From contig CAJFFP010000002.1 of assembly GCA_904373325.1 (NCBI GenBank), positions 62,001-126,000 of the forward strand: 64,000 nt of DNA, read 5' to 3'. The notes under the pieces are model-generated. The model was given only the letters and a program-made list of their open reading frames with translations. It was not told the origin of the DNA and did not search any database. The DNA is from Candidatus Gallimonas merdigallinarum. GTDB taxonomy: Bacteria; Bacillota; Clostridia; Christensenellales; Borkfalkiaceae. Numbering within the stretch: position 1 is the stretch's first letter; every line of letters begins with the position of its first letter. Shown here piece by piece: positions 8,103 through 17,517 of the stretch. Position numbers and translations under genes: made by a program.

Positions 8103-10610
8103 TTATTCCTCTGTTACAGAAAGTTGATTTACTGCTTCATGAAACACTTCGGTATCCGGCGTCGCACAGTTCACCTCGATGCCGTCGAGTGTAAAGCAAC
8201 CCCAGCTTGACGTTGCATTGTCTGTTACACGGATATAACATTCGGTGTCTTTTGACAGCTCAGTAAACTGATAATAATAGCCGACAAGCTGCGCGTCTGC
8301 AAGCTGCGCGTCTGCAAACGAAATGTTCATAAACTTTGCGATCACTTCACCTGTGTTTGCATTGACAAATTCAAGATAGACATCCGGGTTTCCGCAACCG
8401 CCACCCAAAAGGAAGCTAACCGTAGCTCCTTCTTTGAGGGTGAATCTACTGCTTGTCAACGTTCCTGTAAAGCCTTCCCGATTGTTTTGATACCCGGTCT
8501 GATCATCCCCTTCCCAAGTCCAGAACGAGAACAGGTACGTTCCGTCTTTTCCGTAAGGCGCCGTCGGGAAGTCTGTGTTTTGCCAATACGTATCCTGTGA
8601 AGTCACGGTACCGATATCCCCTTTGCTGCCTTCCGCACGGGAGAGCGTCCATCCCGTGAGATTTCCGGTTTCAAATCCGCCGTTCAGAATACGGTATTTG
8701 GAAACAAGGCGGAAAGTATCATCGGGCTCGCTGCCGACGGGATAGTAGGTTACCACGCTATCAAGGAAGAACAGCCCGTAGTCACGCGTACCTTTATCGG
8801 TGATCCTGATGTACACCTTTTCGCCAAGCGCAAACCCGTATTCGATGAGATTCGCTTTGTAAGATACGAGCGTGCAGCCGCGCACCGTCACAGAATCTGC
8901 TGCATCCGACCAGTCGAAATTGGGGAGCGTGACCGTCTTGCTGCCGTCAGAAGAGACGATCTGCATATACACCCGTTCGATGTCTCTCGCCCCTCCCAAT
9001 TTATAGGTGATCCAGCCGCTCCCGCCCACTGTAAACACAGGGCTTGTAAGCGTACCGACCGCCTCTTCTACAGCATTCACAGCAAGTCCGCTGAAAAACT
9101 TCCCGTCGTTGTTGAACGGGATATTTTGTACCCAGTATGTTTCTTTCGTGGAAATCCCACCGAGCGCATCGTCATTTTTTGCTCCGTTCAACGTTGCTTT
9201 TACCGTCCAGCCATTCAGATCATCATCAAATCCGCCGTTGGGCATACGGTATGCGGTGGAATCCATGACGGAAATGTTATATACATATGAGATACTCCCG
9301 TCGCCGCCCCACTTTGCAACGATTGTAAGCGTGACATCCTGTGCCTCGTCGGTAAAGGAGCCTGTAACAGCATAGCTCGTTCCATCAACAGGACTGCCGT
9401 TCACCGTATATGCCTTGACGTTATCCGCATTTTGGATATTCGCGGAAAGGTCGATCGTATAGGCGCCCTCGTAGAGGTCGACCGTTTCGGGTACGGTTAT
9501 CGCCGCTTCAATGACCCTCGGCGTGCTGTCTGTGACGTTGACCGTAACCGTAAAGGAAGCCGTCTTTTCGACCGTCTCCCCCGTCACGGATGCCGTCGCA
9601 ATGACGTTGATCGTAAGCACGAGGTTTTCGACCGTCTCCTCCGCCGTGAAGGTAAGCGTATCCCCGTCGATGCTTACCCTCGCATCAGGCGTGACCGAAT
9701 ATTGATAATCGTAGTCAACGCTGTCGGGCGACGTGGGCGAGAATTTATACGAGCCGCTCTGCCACTCAAACAGATCAATGAAGATCGTGCCGTTTTTAAA
9801 CACAGGCGCGGCAACTTCCGCAGCCTTGATGGTGACGGCAAACTCAACGCGCACGCTGCCGCAGGAAAGCGTGACCGTTGCGCTGCCCGCCCATTGAGGC
9901 GTGAGCGTAAGCGTTCCGTTCGCGACCGTTGCCGTCACCTTCTGCGTATCGTTGCTTTCTGCCTTTACTTCATTGCCGTAGGTCGTGATATAATCGGCAA
10001 CATCGATCGTATAAGGTTCCCCCACGATAGCAGCGATCTCCTCGCCGTCCTTCACTCTTACGGGCGCTTTGCGCTGTGTAACGGATGTGATCACGAGATC
10101 GGAATTGACTGCGATCTTATCTCCGGGCTGTTTGCGTTCACCGCCGACCAACCATGCCACGAATTCAAAATTTTGATCTTCCGGAACGCTCGCCTGCGGC
10201 AGCGTGAACTCCGCCCCGCTCCGGACTTGCGTATCCACGCCGTCAACGCTCACCGTGTATGTACGATATACCGTTACTTGAAATGTTACGGAAATATCTG
10301 CACAAGAGAGTGTAACCGTCGCTTCGCCTTCTGCCTCCGCCGTTATGGTGAGCGCATCCTCCGCCACGGCAGCCGTTGCTACGGCATCGTCCGATGATTC
10401 CGCAGTTACCGGACTGCCGTTCGCCGCGATAAAATCTGCAACGGCAAACATTTCCGTCTCGCCGACCGAGAGCTCTACGGTCGTCCCATCGGAAACTTTG
10501 ACCGGCGGATTTTTCGGGTCCTCGGCGCATGCCGCAATACATAAGCTCATAGCAATGCACAACAACATTGCGGCGATAAAAGACAAGCAAACACTCAACC
10601 TCTTTCTCAT
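8103..10610 (-). CDS. Lipoprotein with Ig-like domains and two NGxFExGxLxGW modules
   Basis: An 835-residue lipoprotein (signal sequence ending IAAC, Cys28). Two bacterial Ig-like domains (each with the pattern VKDG..VE..VGE..TI.VADYI, then AxGEATVTLSCADISVTF) and a third beta-rich stretch precede two C-terminal modules beginning PNGGFDDDLNGWTV and LNGGFETGNLTGWTL, of about 190 residues each. Each module ends with a YIRITD...DGIEV-like signature typical of galactose-binding-like jelly rolls. No catalytic residues are recognised; fructan binding is inferred from context. The start is set by AAGGAGG, 6-nt spacing, which overlaps the stop of the preceding gene, giving coupled translation. It shares the module family with its upstream neighbour. 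Confidence 0.85.
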   Translation of the reverse strand: MRKRLSVCLSFIAAMLLCIAMSLCIAACAEDPKNPPVKVSDGTTVELSVGETEMFAVADFIAANGSPVTAESSDDAVATAAVAEDALTITAEAEGEATVTLSCADISVTFQVTVYRTYTVSVDGVDTQVRSGAEFTLPQASVPEDQNFEFVAWLVGGERKQPGDKIAVNSDLVITSVTQRKAPVRVKDGEEIAAIVGEPYTIDVADYITTYGNEVKAESNDTQKVTATVANGTLTLTPQWAGSATVTLSCGSVRVEFAVTIKAAEVAAPVFKNGTIFIDLFEWQSGSYKFSPTSPDSVDYDYQYSVTPDARVSIDGDTLTFTAEETVENLVLTINVIATASVTGETVEKTASFTVTVNVTDSTPRVIEAAITVPETVDLYEGAYTIDLSANIQNADNVKAYTVNGSPVDGTSYAVTGSFTDEAQDVTLTIVAKWGGDGSISYVYNISVMDSTAYRMPNGGFDDDLNGWTVKATLNGAKNDDALGGISTKETYWVQNIPFNNDGKFFSGLAVNAVEEAVGTLTSPVFTVGGSGWITYKLGGARDIERVYMQIVSSDGSKTVTLPNFDWSDAADSVTVRGCTLVSYKANLIEYGFALGEKVYIRITDKGTRDYGLFFLDSVVTYYPVGSEPDDTFRLVSKYRILNGGFETGNLTGWTLSRAEGSKGDIGTVTSQDTYWQNTDFPTAPYGKDGTYLFSFWTWEGDDQTGYQNNREGFTGTLTSSRFTLKEGATVSFLLGGGCGNPDVYLEFVNANTGEVIAKFMNISFADAQLADAQLVGYYYQFTELSKDTECYIRVTDNATSSWGCFTLDGIEVNCATPDTEVFHEAVNQLSVTEE

Positions 10611-10624
10611 AATATTCCTCCTTA

Positions 10625-13135
10625 TCAAATATCTCCCGCAATGCGGTCGACAGCATTCTGCCAAGGAATACGGTATTGTTGTGCGCTGCCCGTCGATGAC
10701 GTCGTTGCGTTTAATTCCACCGTATCATACATTTCCGCCACATTCGGGGCGTCCTCATAATATGTGACGATGTCATCGAAGAAAGCCACGCCCCAATTTA
10801 CGCCTTCTTCCAATGCGACGTCGCAGATCTCGATATAGAGCGTTTCCCCGAGATGCCCGCGGAGGTCGGCGACATATGTCGTCATCGTTGCGAGACGACA
10901 CCCTTCGTCAACATGCGGGAAGCTCACATCTGCAAACATCGTATTGCCGTATTCCGCAATCAATGTACCCGTCTTCGTATATACGCGCAGTACCGCCGAA
11001 CGCCCGCCAAGCTTGAAAGAGATACGCCCGCTGCCGCCAAGCGTAAAAGTTTCGGAACGCAGCGCATACGAAGCCGACTCCACGTTGTTGGCGCTCCACC
11101 CGTCAAAATGGAATAATCCGCCATTGTTATAGGGAAGCCCCTGGCCCCAGAACGTCTGTGCGGAAATGACCGCTCCGTTTATCGCGACATCTCCGCTCGC
11201 AACCGTCCAGCCCGTCAAATCGCCCGTTTCAAAGTTACCGTTCAGAATCTGATAAGGCAAAATATTTTCGGCAAGATGTGCGCTCTGCGGCACATCCTCT
11301 TCACTTTCGTAGTAAGTGATGAAGCTGTCTGCCGTGATCAGCCCCCAATGACTCGTAGCGTTATCCGTAATACGTATCCTGATACGCGTGCCGGTTTGAA
11401 TACCGAGTTCTGTCAGATCGACCTTATAGCTTACCATATTGGCGAGGAAGCTGTCGATATTGAGCGAACCCGTACCGTTGTCTCTGAACAGAAGATTGCC
11501 GAAGCGTACAAGTTCCTCATCCGTCGCCGCATCGATGACGGAAACGTAGCACAGTGCGGGATTTCCTCCGCCGCCCAGACTGAACGAGATCCAGCCGCTG
11601 CCGCCGAGCGTAAACGCATCGCTCGTTAATGTACCCGTTCCTGCTTCTTTATCGATACCTGTGAAGAGATATTTCCCGTTTTTGTTATAAGGGAAGTTCT
11701 CCTCCCACCAACCGGAAGCGTCAGAGACCTCGCCAATATCGCCGTCCATTGTCCAGCCCGTCAGATCGCCGAGTTCAAACGTACCGTTTTTCAGCTGATA
11801 TTCGCTGTCGGGTTCGATCTCAACATCGATTTTCAGCTCAAACGCTTCCGAATCGTACATGAACGTCGGACGCGTCTCCCAATAGGTGACTACGCTGTCG
11901 AGCGTCATACATCCGAGATCGTCGGAAGTCGCATTCTCATCGACCGCCTCGATGTACATCCGCTCGCCGAGAAAAACTGAGAGATCGACGTAATACTGCA
12001 CGAGATTGAGAAGCTTCATGCCGTTTTCCACATACGGGAATTGGAAATTTTTGTATTTTTCATTGCTGAACCGTGCAATCTCTTTCGCCGTGCCATCGTC
12101 GTTCACCGCCATGAAGCGAAGATACGTGAGCGACTGATTCATGCAACCGCCGAGTTTGAATGAAACGTATCCGCTGCCGCTGAGCGTGAATTCAGAGGAC
12201 CGCATACGCCCTGTCGCCTCGGGGAAATAAAATCCGTAATGGTAATCGCCGTCGCGGTTGTACGTGATCCCCTCGTTCCACCAGATATCCGAAGTATTCA
12301 CGCCCGCATTGGAAAAAGCGAGCCCTTCCGTCACCGTCCAACCGGCAAGAGACCCCGTTTCAAAATCCCCGTTCGCGATTTGATTTTCGGTGCCCTCGGC
12401 CTCCGTTTCATATGTGCGGACTTTATCAAACACAGCGCCCGCGTCCTGTTCGGCTTCCTCACTGTACGTCCGGATATCGTCTACAGAAATGTATCCGTAA
12501 TAGTACGACGTATCGTTATCGACAATACGAAGATACATTTCTTGCCCGAGGTAGTCGCTCAGATCAAGATAATATGTATAATAATTGTCCGTATTATAGA
12601 CGTGAGACGCATATTGCGAAGGATTGACGTATGACGTCGTGTGCTTGAGAAAATAGGTATTTTCCTGTTTGGCGATCATCCTGTCGCCTTCCGCAAGATA
12701 TACCCCGACGTAACAGCGCTCCGCAACGGGCTTTTCCGCACCGTTTTCACCTTCCAGCCGCGTTGCGCCGCCGGCAAGCTTCATCGAAATCGTGCCCGTG
12801 CCGCCAAGGATAAAATCGGATGAACGCAAAACGCCCGTAAATGAATTGGGGATCCTGTCGTCAAACCCCTTCCCGTACAAATGCCAATTCCCCGTCTGCT
12901 CGATCGAGATCTCGTTATGGTTTTCGTCCTCTTCAAACGTAAAGGTATTTTTGGTCGTCACGTTGTCATCACTGAAAGCCTTGCCGCTCTCGACCGTCCA
13001 GCCGGTAAGATCGCCCGTTTCGAATCCGCCGTTTACGATGGAATAACGGCTTTCATCGACGGCGGGCGTATCGTTGCAAGCCGTCATCGCAAAAGCACAT
13101 AAAACGCTCAGAAGAACCGCAATAATTTTTTTCAT
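10625..13135 (-). CDS. Lipoprotein made of four NGxFExGxLxGW carbohydrate-binding-like modules
   Basis: An 836-residue lipoprotein (MTAC lipobox, Cys20) that is almost entirely four tandem modules starting near residues 33, 252, 446 and 628. Each opens NG.FE.G.L.GWT, contains F.LGGSG.ISFKLGG, and closes with I.D..TS..G....D...TYYE. This pattern resembles CBM4/CBM22-like jelly rolls, though I cannot assign a Pfam family. The open frame extends upstream to 13270, but the signal sequence and GGAGG at 9 nt fix the start at 13135, 16 nt after the GH32 stop. In this operon it probably tethers fructan at the cell surface for the neighbouring enzymes and binding protein. Confidence 0.85.
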   Translation of the reverse strand: MKKIIAVLLSVLCAFAMTACNDTPAVDESRYSIVNGGFETGDLTGWTVESGKAFSDDNVTTKNTFTFEEDENHNEISIEQTGNWHLYGKGFDDRIPNSFTGVLRSSDFILGGTGTISMKLAGGATRLEGENGAEKPVAERCYVGVYLAEGDRMIAKQENTYFLKHTTSYVNPSQYASHVYNTDNYYTYYLDLSDYLGQEMYLRIVDNDTSYYYGYISVDDIRTYSEEAEQDAGAVFDKVRTYETEAEGTENQIANGDFETGSLAGWTVTEGLAFSNAGVNTSDIWWNEGITYNRDGDYHYGFYFPEATGRMRSSEFTLSGSGYVSFKLGGCMNQSLTYLRFMAVNDDGTAKEIARFSNEKYKNFQFPYVENGMKLLNLVQYYVDLSVFLGERMYIEAVDENATSDDLGCMTLDSVVTYWETRPTFMYDSEAFELKIDVEIEPDSEYQLKNGTFELGDLTGWTMDGDIGEVSDASGWWEENFPYNKNGKYLFTGIDKEAGTGTLTSDAFTLGGSGWISFSLGGGGNPALCYVSVIDAATDEELVRFGNLLFRDNGTGSLNIDSFLANMVSYKVDLTELGIQTGTRIRIRITDNATSHWGLITADSFITYYESEEDVPQSAHLAENILPYQILNGNFETGDLTGWTVASGDVAINGAVISAQTFWGQGLPYNNGGLFHFDGWSANNVESASYALRSETFTLGGSGRISFKLGGRSAVLRVYTKTGTLIAEYGNTMFADVSFPHVDEGCRLATMTTYVADLRGHLGETLYIEICDVALEEGVNWGVAFFDDIVTYYEDAPNVAEMYDTVELNATTSSTGSAQQYRIPWQNAVDRIAGDI

Positions 13136-13151
13136 TTCTGTGTGCCTCCCC

Positions 13152-15608
13152 CTATGCGTTCTGAATGCTGCCCGTATTCCCGTAATAAGCAGGCGTGACC
13201 GTATCCGAATAAGCCGATCCGAGCGTGTAAATCGTAAGATCGGATACCGTAAGCGTGCATCCCTCCGCAAAGAAACGGAGGTAATCGGAATCCTCGTATT
13301 TCGGATACATTCTCGACGTAAAGCTTACCGTACCGTTCACATATACTTCGAGCATGGATCGATCCATATAGACGACGACATCAAACTCCCCGGCGGTATT
13401 ATCCCATACATGGGAATTGCCGAGCCCCATCACATACAGAGATGTCTGCGATCTGTCAATATATACGCCGTTGCTCCCGAACACGACCCCCGTGCGCTCC
13501 GTTTGATTGAGCGAATTAGTATAAGGATTAAAACGCACATAAAGACCGGCGCTGTAAGTTTCCGCAGTCTCGCTGAGCGAAAGTTTCATTCTGATCTCAA
13601 ACGAATCGCCGCGGAGTTGCCCGATCGCCGCATTTGCCTCTTCCGCCGTCATTGCGGTTTCCGAAGCGTAGACCGTTTGGGTACGGAGCGTATGTAATTC
13701 CTCGATGGGCTCCATGGCGATCGATGTACCGTCGTCGGAGAGATAAAGCTCCATCGGGAGACTCGCGTTGTGCGCCCAACCCGAATAATAGTTGTGCGTC
13801 GTCCCCGGTTCTTTCCCCTGCGCGATCGCAAAAAGGATCGTCCTGCCCTGCTCGTATGTTTTCCCTGCCGTTGCGTCCTCTTCCGTCAGGTAAGAAAATC
13901 CGGTCTGCCCTGTAAAGATACCGTTACCGTAATCGAGCAGTCTCGGCGCCTCATAGCCTGCATCGGGGACAAACCTCTTAGATGCCTTATCGAACGTTCC
14001 GATCCAATAATAGCACTCGACCGTGCGCGATTCTTCCGCATACTGCGGCGTCAGGAAGAATACATATTTTTGCATGCTTCCGTCGCGCGTCGAAATCGGA
14101 AGAAGCTGAATACATTCCCAATGGATTCCCGCTTCTCCTGCCGTCGATTGGAATGCATAGCCATGATACTCCCAATCCCGCATATCTTCCGAAGTGTACA
14201 TTAACGCGCCGCCCGACGTTCCGTCATAGCCGGAGCCGATCATCATATAGTAGACCCCGTCGTCTTTCCAGATGAACGGATCGCGGAATTGATTTTGTTC
14301 GCCCATGCCGGGTTCCTGCATAATTGCCACGGTATCTTCCACGACCCATTCTGTGAGGTAGGGGTCGGTCGGATCGACGCAATGCGCAAATGCAATGTTC
14401 TGCCCGCTGTGAGAAGTCGTTGTCGTTCCGGCTGTGATCACGAGCCACGGCGTACCGTCCGGTCCGATGACCGCGCCGCCCGTCCACACGCCGTCGGGGC
14501 AGATCCCGCGCGTCGGAACGACTGCCTCTTTCACATATTCCCAATGTACCATGTCCGTGCTCACCCAGTGAGACCAGCGTATCTGCGCCCAATAGGGTCC
14601 GTTCGGATTGCTCTGATAGAACAGGTGATAATAACCGTTATAATAGAACGCCGCATGAGGCTCGTTCATCCACATCCCGGGCGGGATCGCATGATATTGC
14701 GGGCGGTACCTGTCGCCCTCATATACGGAAGAATCGAGCATGACGTCCGAATATTCGCAGACCGGATGCCCCGACGTATCCTTGTCGGCATACAGCGTTT
14801 GAACTTCGCTGTGCGAGAGTTGTTTATCATAGACGCGCACTTCGTCCAAAAGCCCCGCAACAAGGTTACAGTCGATCCCGTAAACAGTGGCGGGATCGAT
14901 ATACTTGCCAACGCGCAGCGGATCGGAGGAAGCAATAATCTCGCAGCCGGCATATTCGTTATAAATCTGTTCATATACAAGCTTGCCGTTCAGATAGAGA
15001 CAGACATGTCCCGAGGCGGCGTCGTACGAAGCAGCGACATGGCTCCACGAATAGAGCGGAAGATAATTGACGGGATCATAAAAAGCCGCGGTAAAATAAT
15101 CCCCCGTTTCGGGATCTTCTAATGCAACTTTCAACCCCCATGTACCGAGGTATCCGTATCCAAGGAGCCAACCTTCCTGCAATCCGACGTCGCCTTTTCC
15201 GACGATGCAGGTCATTCCCTCCGGATTGAAATTATTTTCAAAGACGCGCGGAGCGACCCATGCGCTGACCGTGATCGCGTCCGTGGAAATATTTTTAAAT
15301 TCCGCGTCCTCAATATAATTGGAAACGCCGTCCATATACAGGCAGTTTCCTTTTACGCCCGTGCGCCAGAGCGGATCGCTTGCAGGTTTCATCAGATTTG
15401 CCTGATTTGCTTGCGAATAAACGTTCTGAATCGTCAGACTTTTGCCGCTTACCGATTCGACGGTCTCCGATCCGCTTCCTTCCTCGAAAGCATAGTACGC
15501 AACAAGACCGTTGCTCTCTTCACCGTCAGAACAGCTGCTGAACGCGAGCAGCCCGATTGAGCTGACTGCGGCAAGCGCCAATGCGATTGTCCTTTTGAAC
15601 TGATACAT
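13152..15608 (-). CDS. Extracellular lipoprotein GH32 fructan hydrolase with LamG domain and variant nucleophile motif
   Basis: An 818-residue lipoprotein (signal ending FSSC, Cys26). A LamG/concanavalin domain spans about residues 35-270, the five-bladed GH32 propeller about 295-620, and a C-terminal beta-sandwich follows. The propeller keeps RDP (Asp443) and a WECIQL acid/base motif (Glu498), but the usual NDPNG nucleophile segment reads WMNEPHA, with Glu316 in place of Asp. The fold assignment is firm because the surrounding FYYNGYYHLFYQ and HWVSTDMVHWE segments are typical. Whether it hydrolyses levan, inulin or transfers fructosyl groups is not readable. It is 13 nt downstream of the permease gene and within the fructan operon. 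Confidence 0.9.
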   Translation of the reverse strand: MYQFKRTIALALAAVSSIGLLAFSSCSDGEESNGLVAYYAFEEGSGSETVESVSGKSLTIQNVYSQANQANLMKPASDPLWRTGVKGNCLYMDGVSNYIEDAEFKNISTDAITVSAWVAPRVFENNFNPEGMTCIVGKGDVGLQEGWLLGYGYLGTWGLKVALEDPETGDYFTAAFYDPVNYLPLYSWSHVAASYDAASGHVCLYLNGKLVYEQIYNEYAGCEIIASSDPLRVGKYIDPATVYGIDCNLVAGLLDEVRVYDKQLSHSEVQTLYADKDTSGHPVCEYSDVMLDSSVYEGDRYRPQYHAIPPGMWMNEPHAAFYYNGYYHLFYQSNPNGPYWAQIRWSHWVSTDMVHWEYVKEAVVPTRGICPDGVWTGGAVIGPDGTPWLVITAGTTTTSHSGQNIAFAHCVDPTDPYLTEWVVEDTVAIMQEPGMGEQNQFRDPFIWKDDGVYYMMIGSGYDGTSGGALMYTSEDMRDWEYHGYAFQSTAGEAGIHWECIQLLPISTRDGSMQKYVFFLTPQYAEESRTVECYYWIGTFDKASKRFVPDAGYEAPRLLDYGNGIFTGQTGFSYLTEEDATAGKTYEQGRTILFAIAQGKEPGTTHNYYSGWAHNASLPMELYLSDDGTSIAMEPIEELHTLRTQTVYASETAMTAEEANAAIGQLRGDSFEIRMKLSLSETAETYSAGLYVRFNPYTNSLNQTERTGVVFGSNGVYIDRSQTSLYVMGLGNSHVWDNTAGEFDVVVYMDRSMLEVYVNGTVSFTSRMYPKYEDSDYLRFFAEGCTLTVSDLTIYTLGSAYSDTVTPAYYGNTGSIQNA

Positions 15609-15621
15609 CGTTTCTCCCCTT

Positions 15622-16515
15622 TTATAATTTGAGACCGCCGACGCCTATTCCCGCTACGATATACTTTTGCGCAAATACATAGACAAGGAAGATCGGGATA
15701 CTTGTAACCACAAGAGAAGCCATGACCTCCCCCGTAGTAACGCCTTCGATACTCTGAATGGTCGTCAGCGCCGCCTGTATCGGGTACAGCGGCCACTCGC
15801 CCGGCTGCGGGCTCGGCAACACCATGGTAGGCCAGATGTAATCGTTCCAGACCCCGATAAAAGCGAATGTCGCGACCGTTGCAACGATAGGCGCCGAAAG
15901 CGGAAGCATAATGATCCGGAAAATCTTCAGCTGATTCGCACCGTCCAATTGCGCCGCTTCAATGTATTCTTTCGGAATACTTGTAAAAAACTGCTGAAAC
16001 AAAAAGATATTGAACACACTGACGATCGCGGGAAGTATGACTGCCAATACGGTTCCCGAAATACCGAGGTTGTGAACGATAGAATACAGGGGAATGATCG
16101 TCGTTTCCACGGGTACGACAAGAAGGAACATGATGAGAAAACTTACAAACCCTTTCCCGGGGAACGTAAATTTTGCCATAACATATCCGGCAAGCGCGTT
16201 TACGATGATGTTACACACAACGACTACCGCAGCGTACCCGAAGCTGTTCAAGGCATATTTCCAAATATCGTATTCGGTAAGAACACTCGCATAATTATCG
16301 AAAAATGTGCTCAGATCCGAAAAATTCGGAAGGAACGTCGCGAACGAACCAAGATCGTTTGCATACTGCATTTCCGTTTTCGTACTTGTTGCAAGCATCC
16401 ATACGAGCGGAAATATAAACAAAACGACAATAACCGTCGCACCGATATACGTTATCGTGCGGGACGTGATTTTTTTCGCTTTGCGGACAACATGAAGTTT
16501 CTGTGCGCTTTCCAT
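15622..16515 (-). CDS. Fructan/sucrose ABC transporter permease, MalG type
   Basis: A 297-residue CUT1 inner-membrane permease with six predicted helices and an EAA loop reading EAAQLDGANQLKIFRIIMLP. It starts 1 nt after the stop of the partner permease and ends 13 nt before the LamG-GH32 gene. With the upstream permease and lipoprotein it forms the importer of the fructan locus. The operon has no ATPase gene, as is common for CUT1 systems that share one MsmK/MsiK-type ATPase encoded elsewhere. Confidence 0.93.
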   Translation of the reverse strand: MESAQKLHVVRKAKKITSRTITYIGATVIVVLFIFPLVWMLATSTKTEMQYANDLGSFATFLPNFSDLSTFFDNYASVLTEYDIWKYALNSFGYAAVVVVCNIIVNALAGYVMAKFTFPGKGFVSFLIMFLLVVPVETTIIPLYSIVHNLGISGTVLAVILPAIVSVFNIFLFQQFFTSIPKEYIEAAQLDGANQLKIFRIIMLPLSAPIVATVATFAFIGVWNDYIWPTMVLPSPQPGEWPLYPIQAALTTIQSIEGVTTGEVMASLVVTSIPIFLVYVFAQKYIVAGIGVGGLKL

Positions 16516-16516
16516 A

Positions 16517-17500
16517 TCAGTCGTCCTCTCTTAGCAGGTAGCGCTGCACACACGTTATCGCACCGATCACGACCGTCATCATCAGGGCGATCGCAGACGA
16601 ATATCCGACCCATCTGTAAGTATATCCTTCAATGTACATCAGGTAGTTCAGCGTGATCGTGAAGGATTGATCGCCCGTCATGAGCATCGGCTGCACCATG
16701 ATCTTACATGCACCGATAAAGACGGTTACTATAACAAACGTCAAGACGGATCGAAGTCCGGGCAACGTAACGGCTAAAAATTGTTTTCCTTTTCCCGCTC
16801 CGTCCAGCTCGGCTGCTTCATACAAAGTTTTATCGATCCCTTTCAGTCCGGAAAGAAAAATCAGCATCTGATAACCGCAGCCCTGCCATGCGGATACGAA
16901 AATGATCCAATACATTGCGCCCTGCGGGTCGTACAAGAAACTGACAGGAGAGATCCCGAGTTGCGCAAGAAAAGAGTTCAGAAGTCCGGTCTCGCCACCG
17001 CCGAGAATACGCACCCAGAGGAAGGAAGTGACCGTAAGCGAAATAACGACCGGTGCAAAATACAGCACCTTGTATACGCCCATACCCCGAATCGTCTGAT
17101 TGACGAGCAGGGCAAGCCCCAACGCCATTCCGATCTGCAGCGGTACAACGAATACGACGAATTTCAAAGTGTTCATAATCGCATTATAGACGTTGCCGCG
17201 CGCCGCGATATCTTCAAAAATATCTGCGAAATTTCCGAAGCCGATAAACTGTACCTCGTCGGGACGGAGAAGGTAATAATCGGTGAACGCGTATCCCAAG
17301 GAATATACGATGGGCAGCAGTACAAAGATACACAGCAAGGCGAGTGCAGGAAGAAGCATCAAATAGGCTCCGACCGTTCCTCTGACCGTATAATGCACCG
17401 TTTTTACTTTTGCCCGTTTTGCGACGAGCACATCTTTCAAAATGAATGCGCCGAGCAGGAGAACGAACACACCGATGATGATCATGCTTATGAGTACCAT
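16517..17500 (-). CDS. Fructan/sucrose ABC transporter permease, MalF/UgpA type
   Basis: A 327-residue inner-membrane permease. It carries an extra N-terminal helix (residues 3-25) before the standard six, and its EAA loop reads YEAAELDGAGKGKQFLAVTLP. It lies 17 nt downstream of the binding-protein gene and 1 nt upstream of the second permease. Sugar specificity is inferred from the three GH32 genes and fructokinase in the operon. Confidence 0.93.
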   Translation of the reverse strand: MVLISMIIIGVFVLLLGAFILKDVLVAKRAKVKTVHYTVRGTVGAYLMLLPALALLCIFVLLPIVYSLGYAFTDYYLLRPDEVQFIGFGNFADIFEDIAARGNVYNAIMNTLKFVVFVVPLQIGMALGLALLVNQTIRGMGVYKVLYFAPVVISLTVTSFLWVRILGGGETGLLNSFLAQLGISPVSFLYDPQGAMYWIIFVSAWQGCGYQMLIFLSGLKGIDKTLYEAAELDGAGKGKQFLAVTLPGLRSVLTFVIVTVFIGACKIMVQPMLMTGDQSFTITLNYLMYIEGYTYRWVGYSSAIALMMTVVIGAITCVQRYLLREDD

Positions 17501-17517
17501 GTCTCCCCCTTTTCCCG

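Noticed and set aside
9432..10397. Plus-strand frame of 321 codons opposite the Ig-like lipoprotein, and similar ones opposite other fructan-locus and feo genes
   Set aside because: Arg-rich antisense shadows without start signals; each lies fully opposite a well-supported gene.
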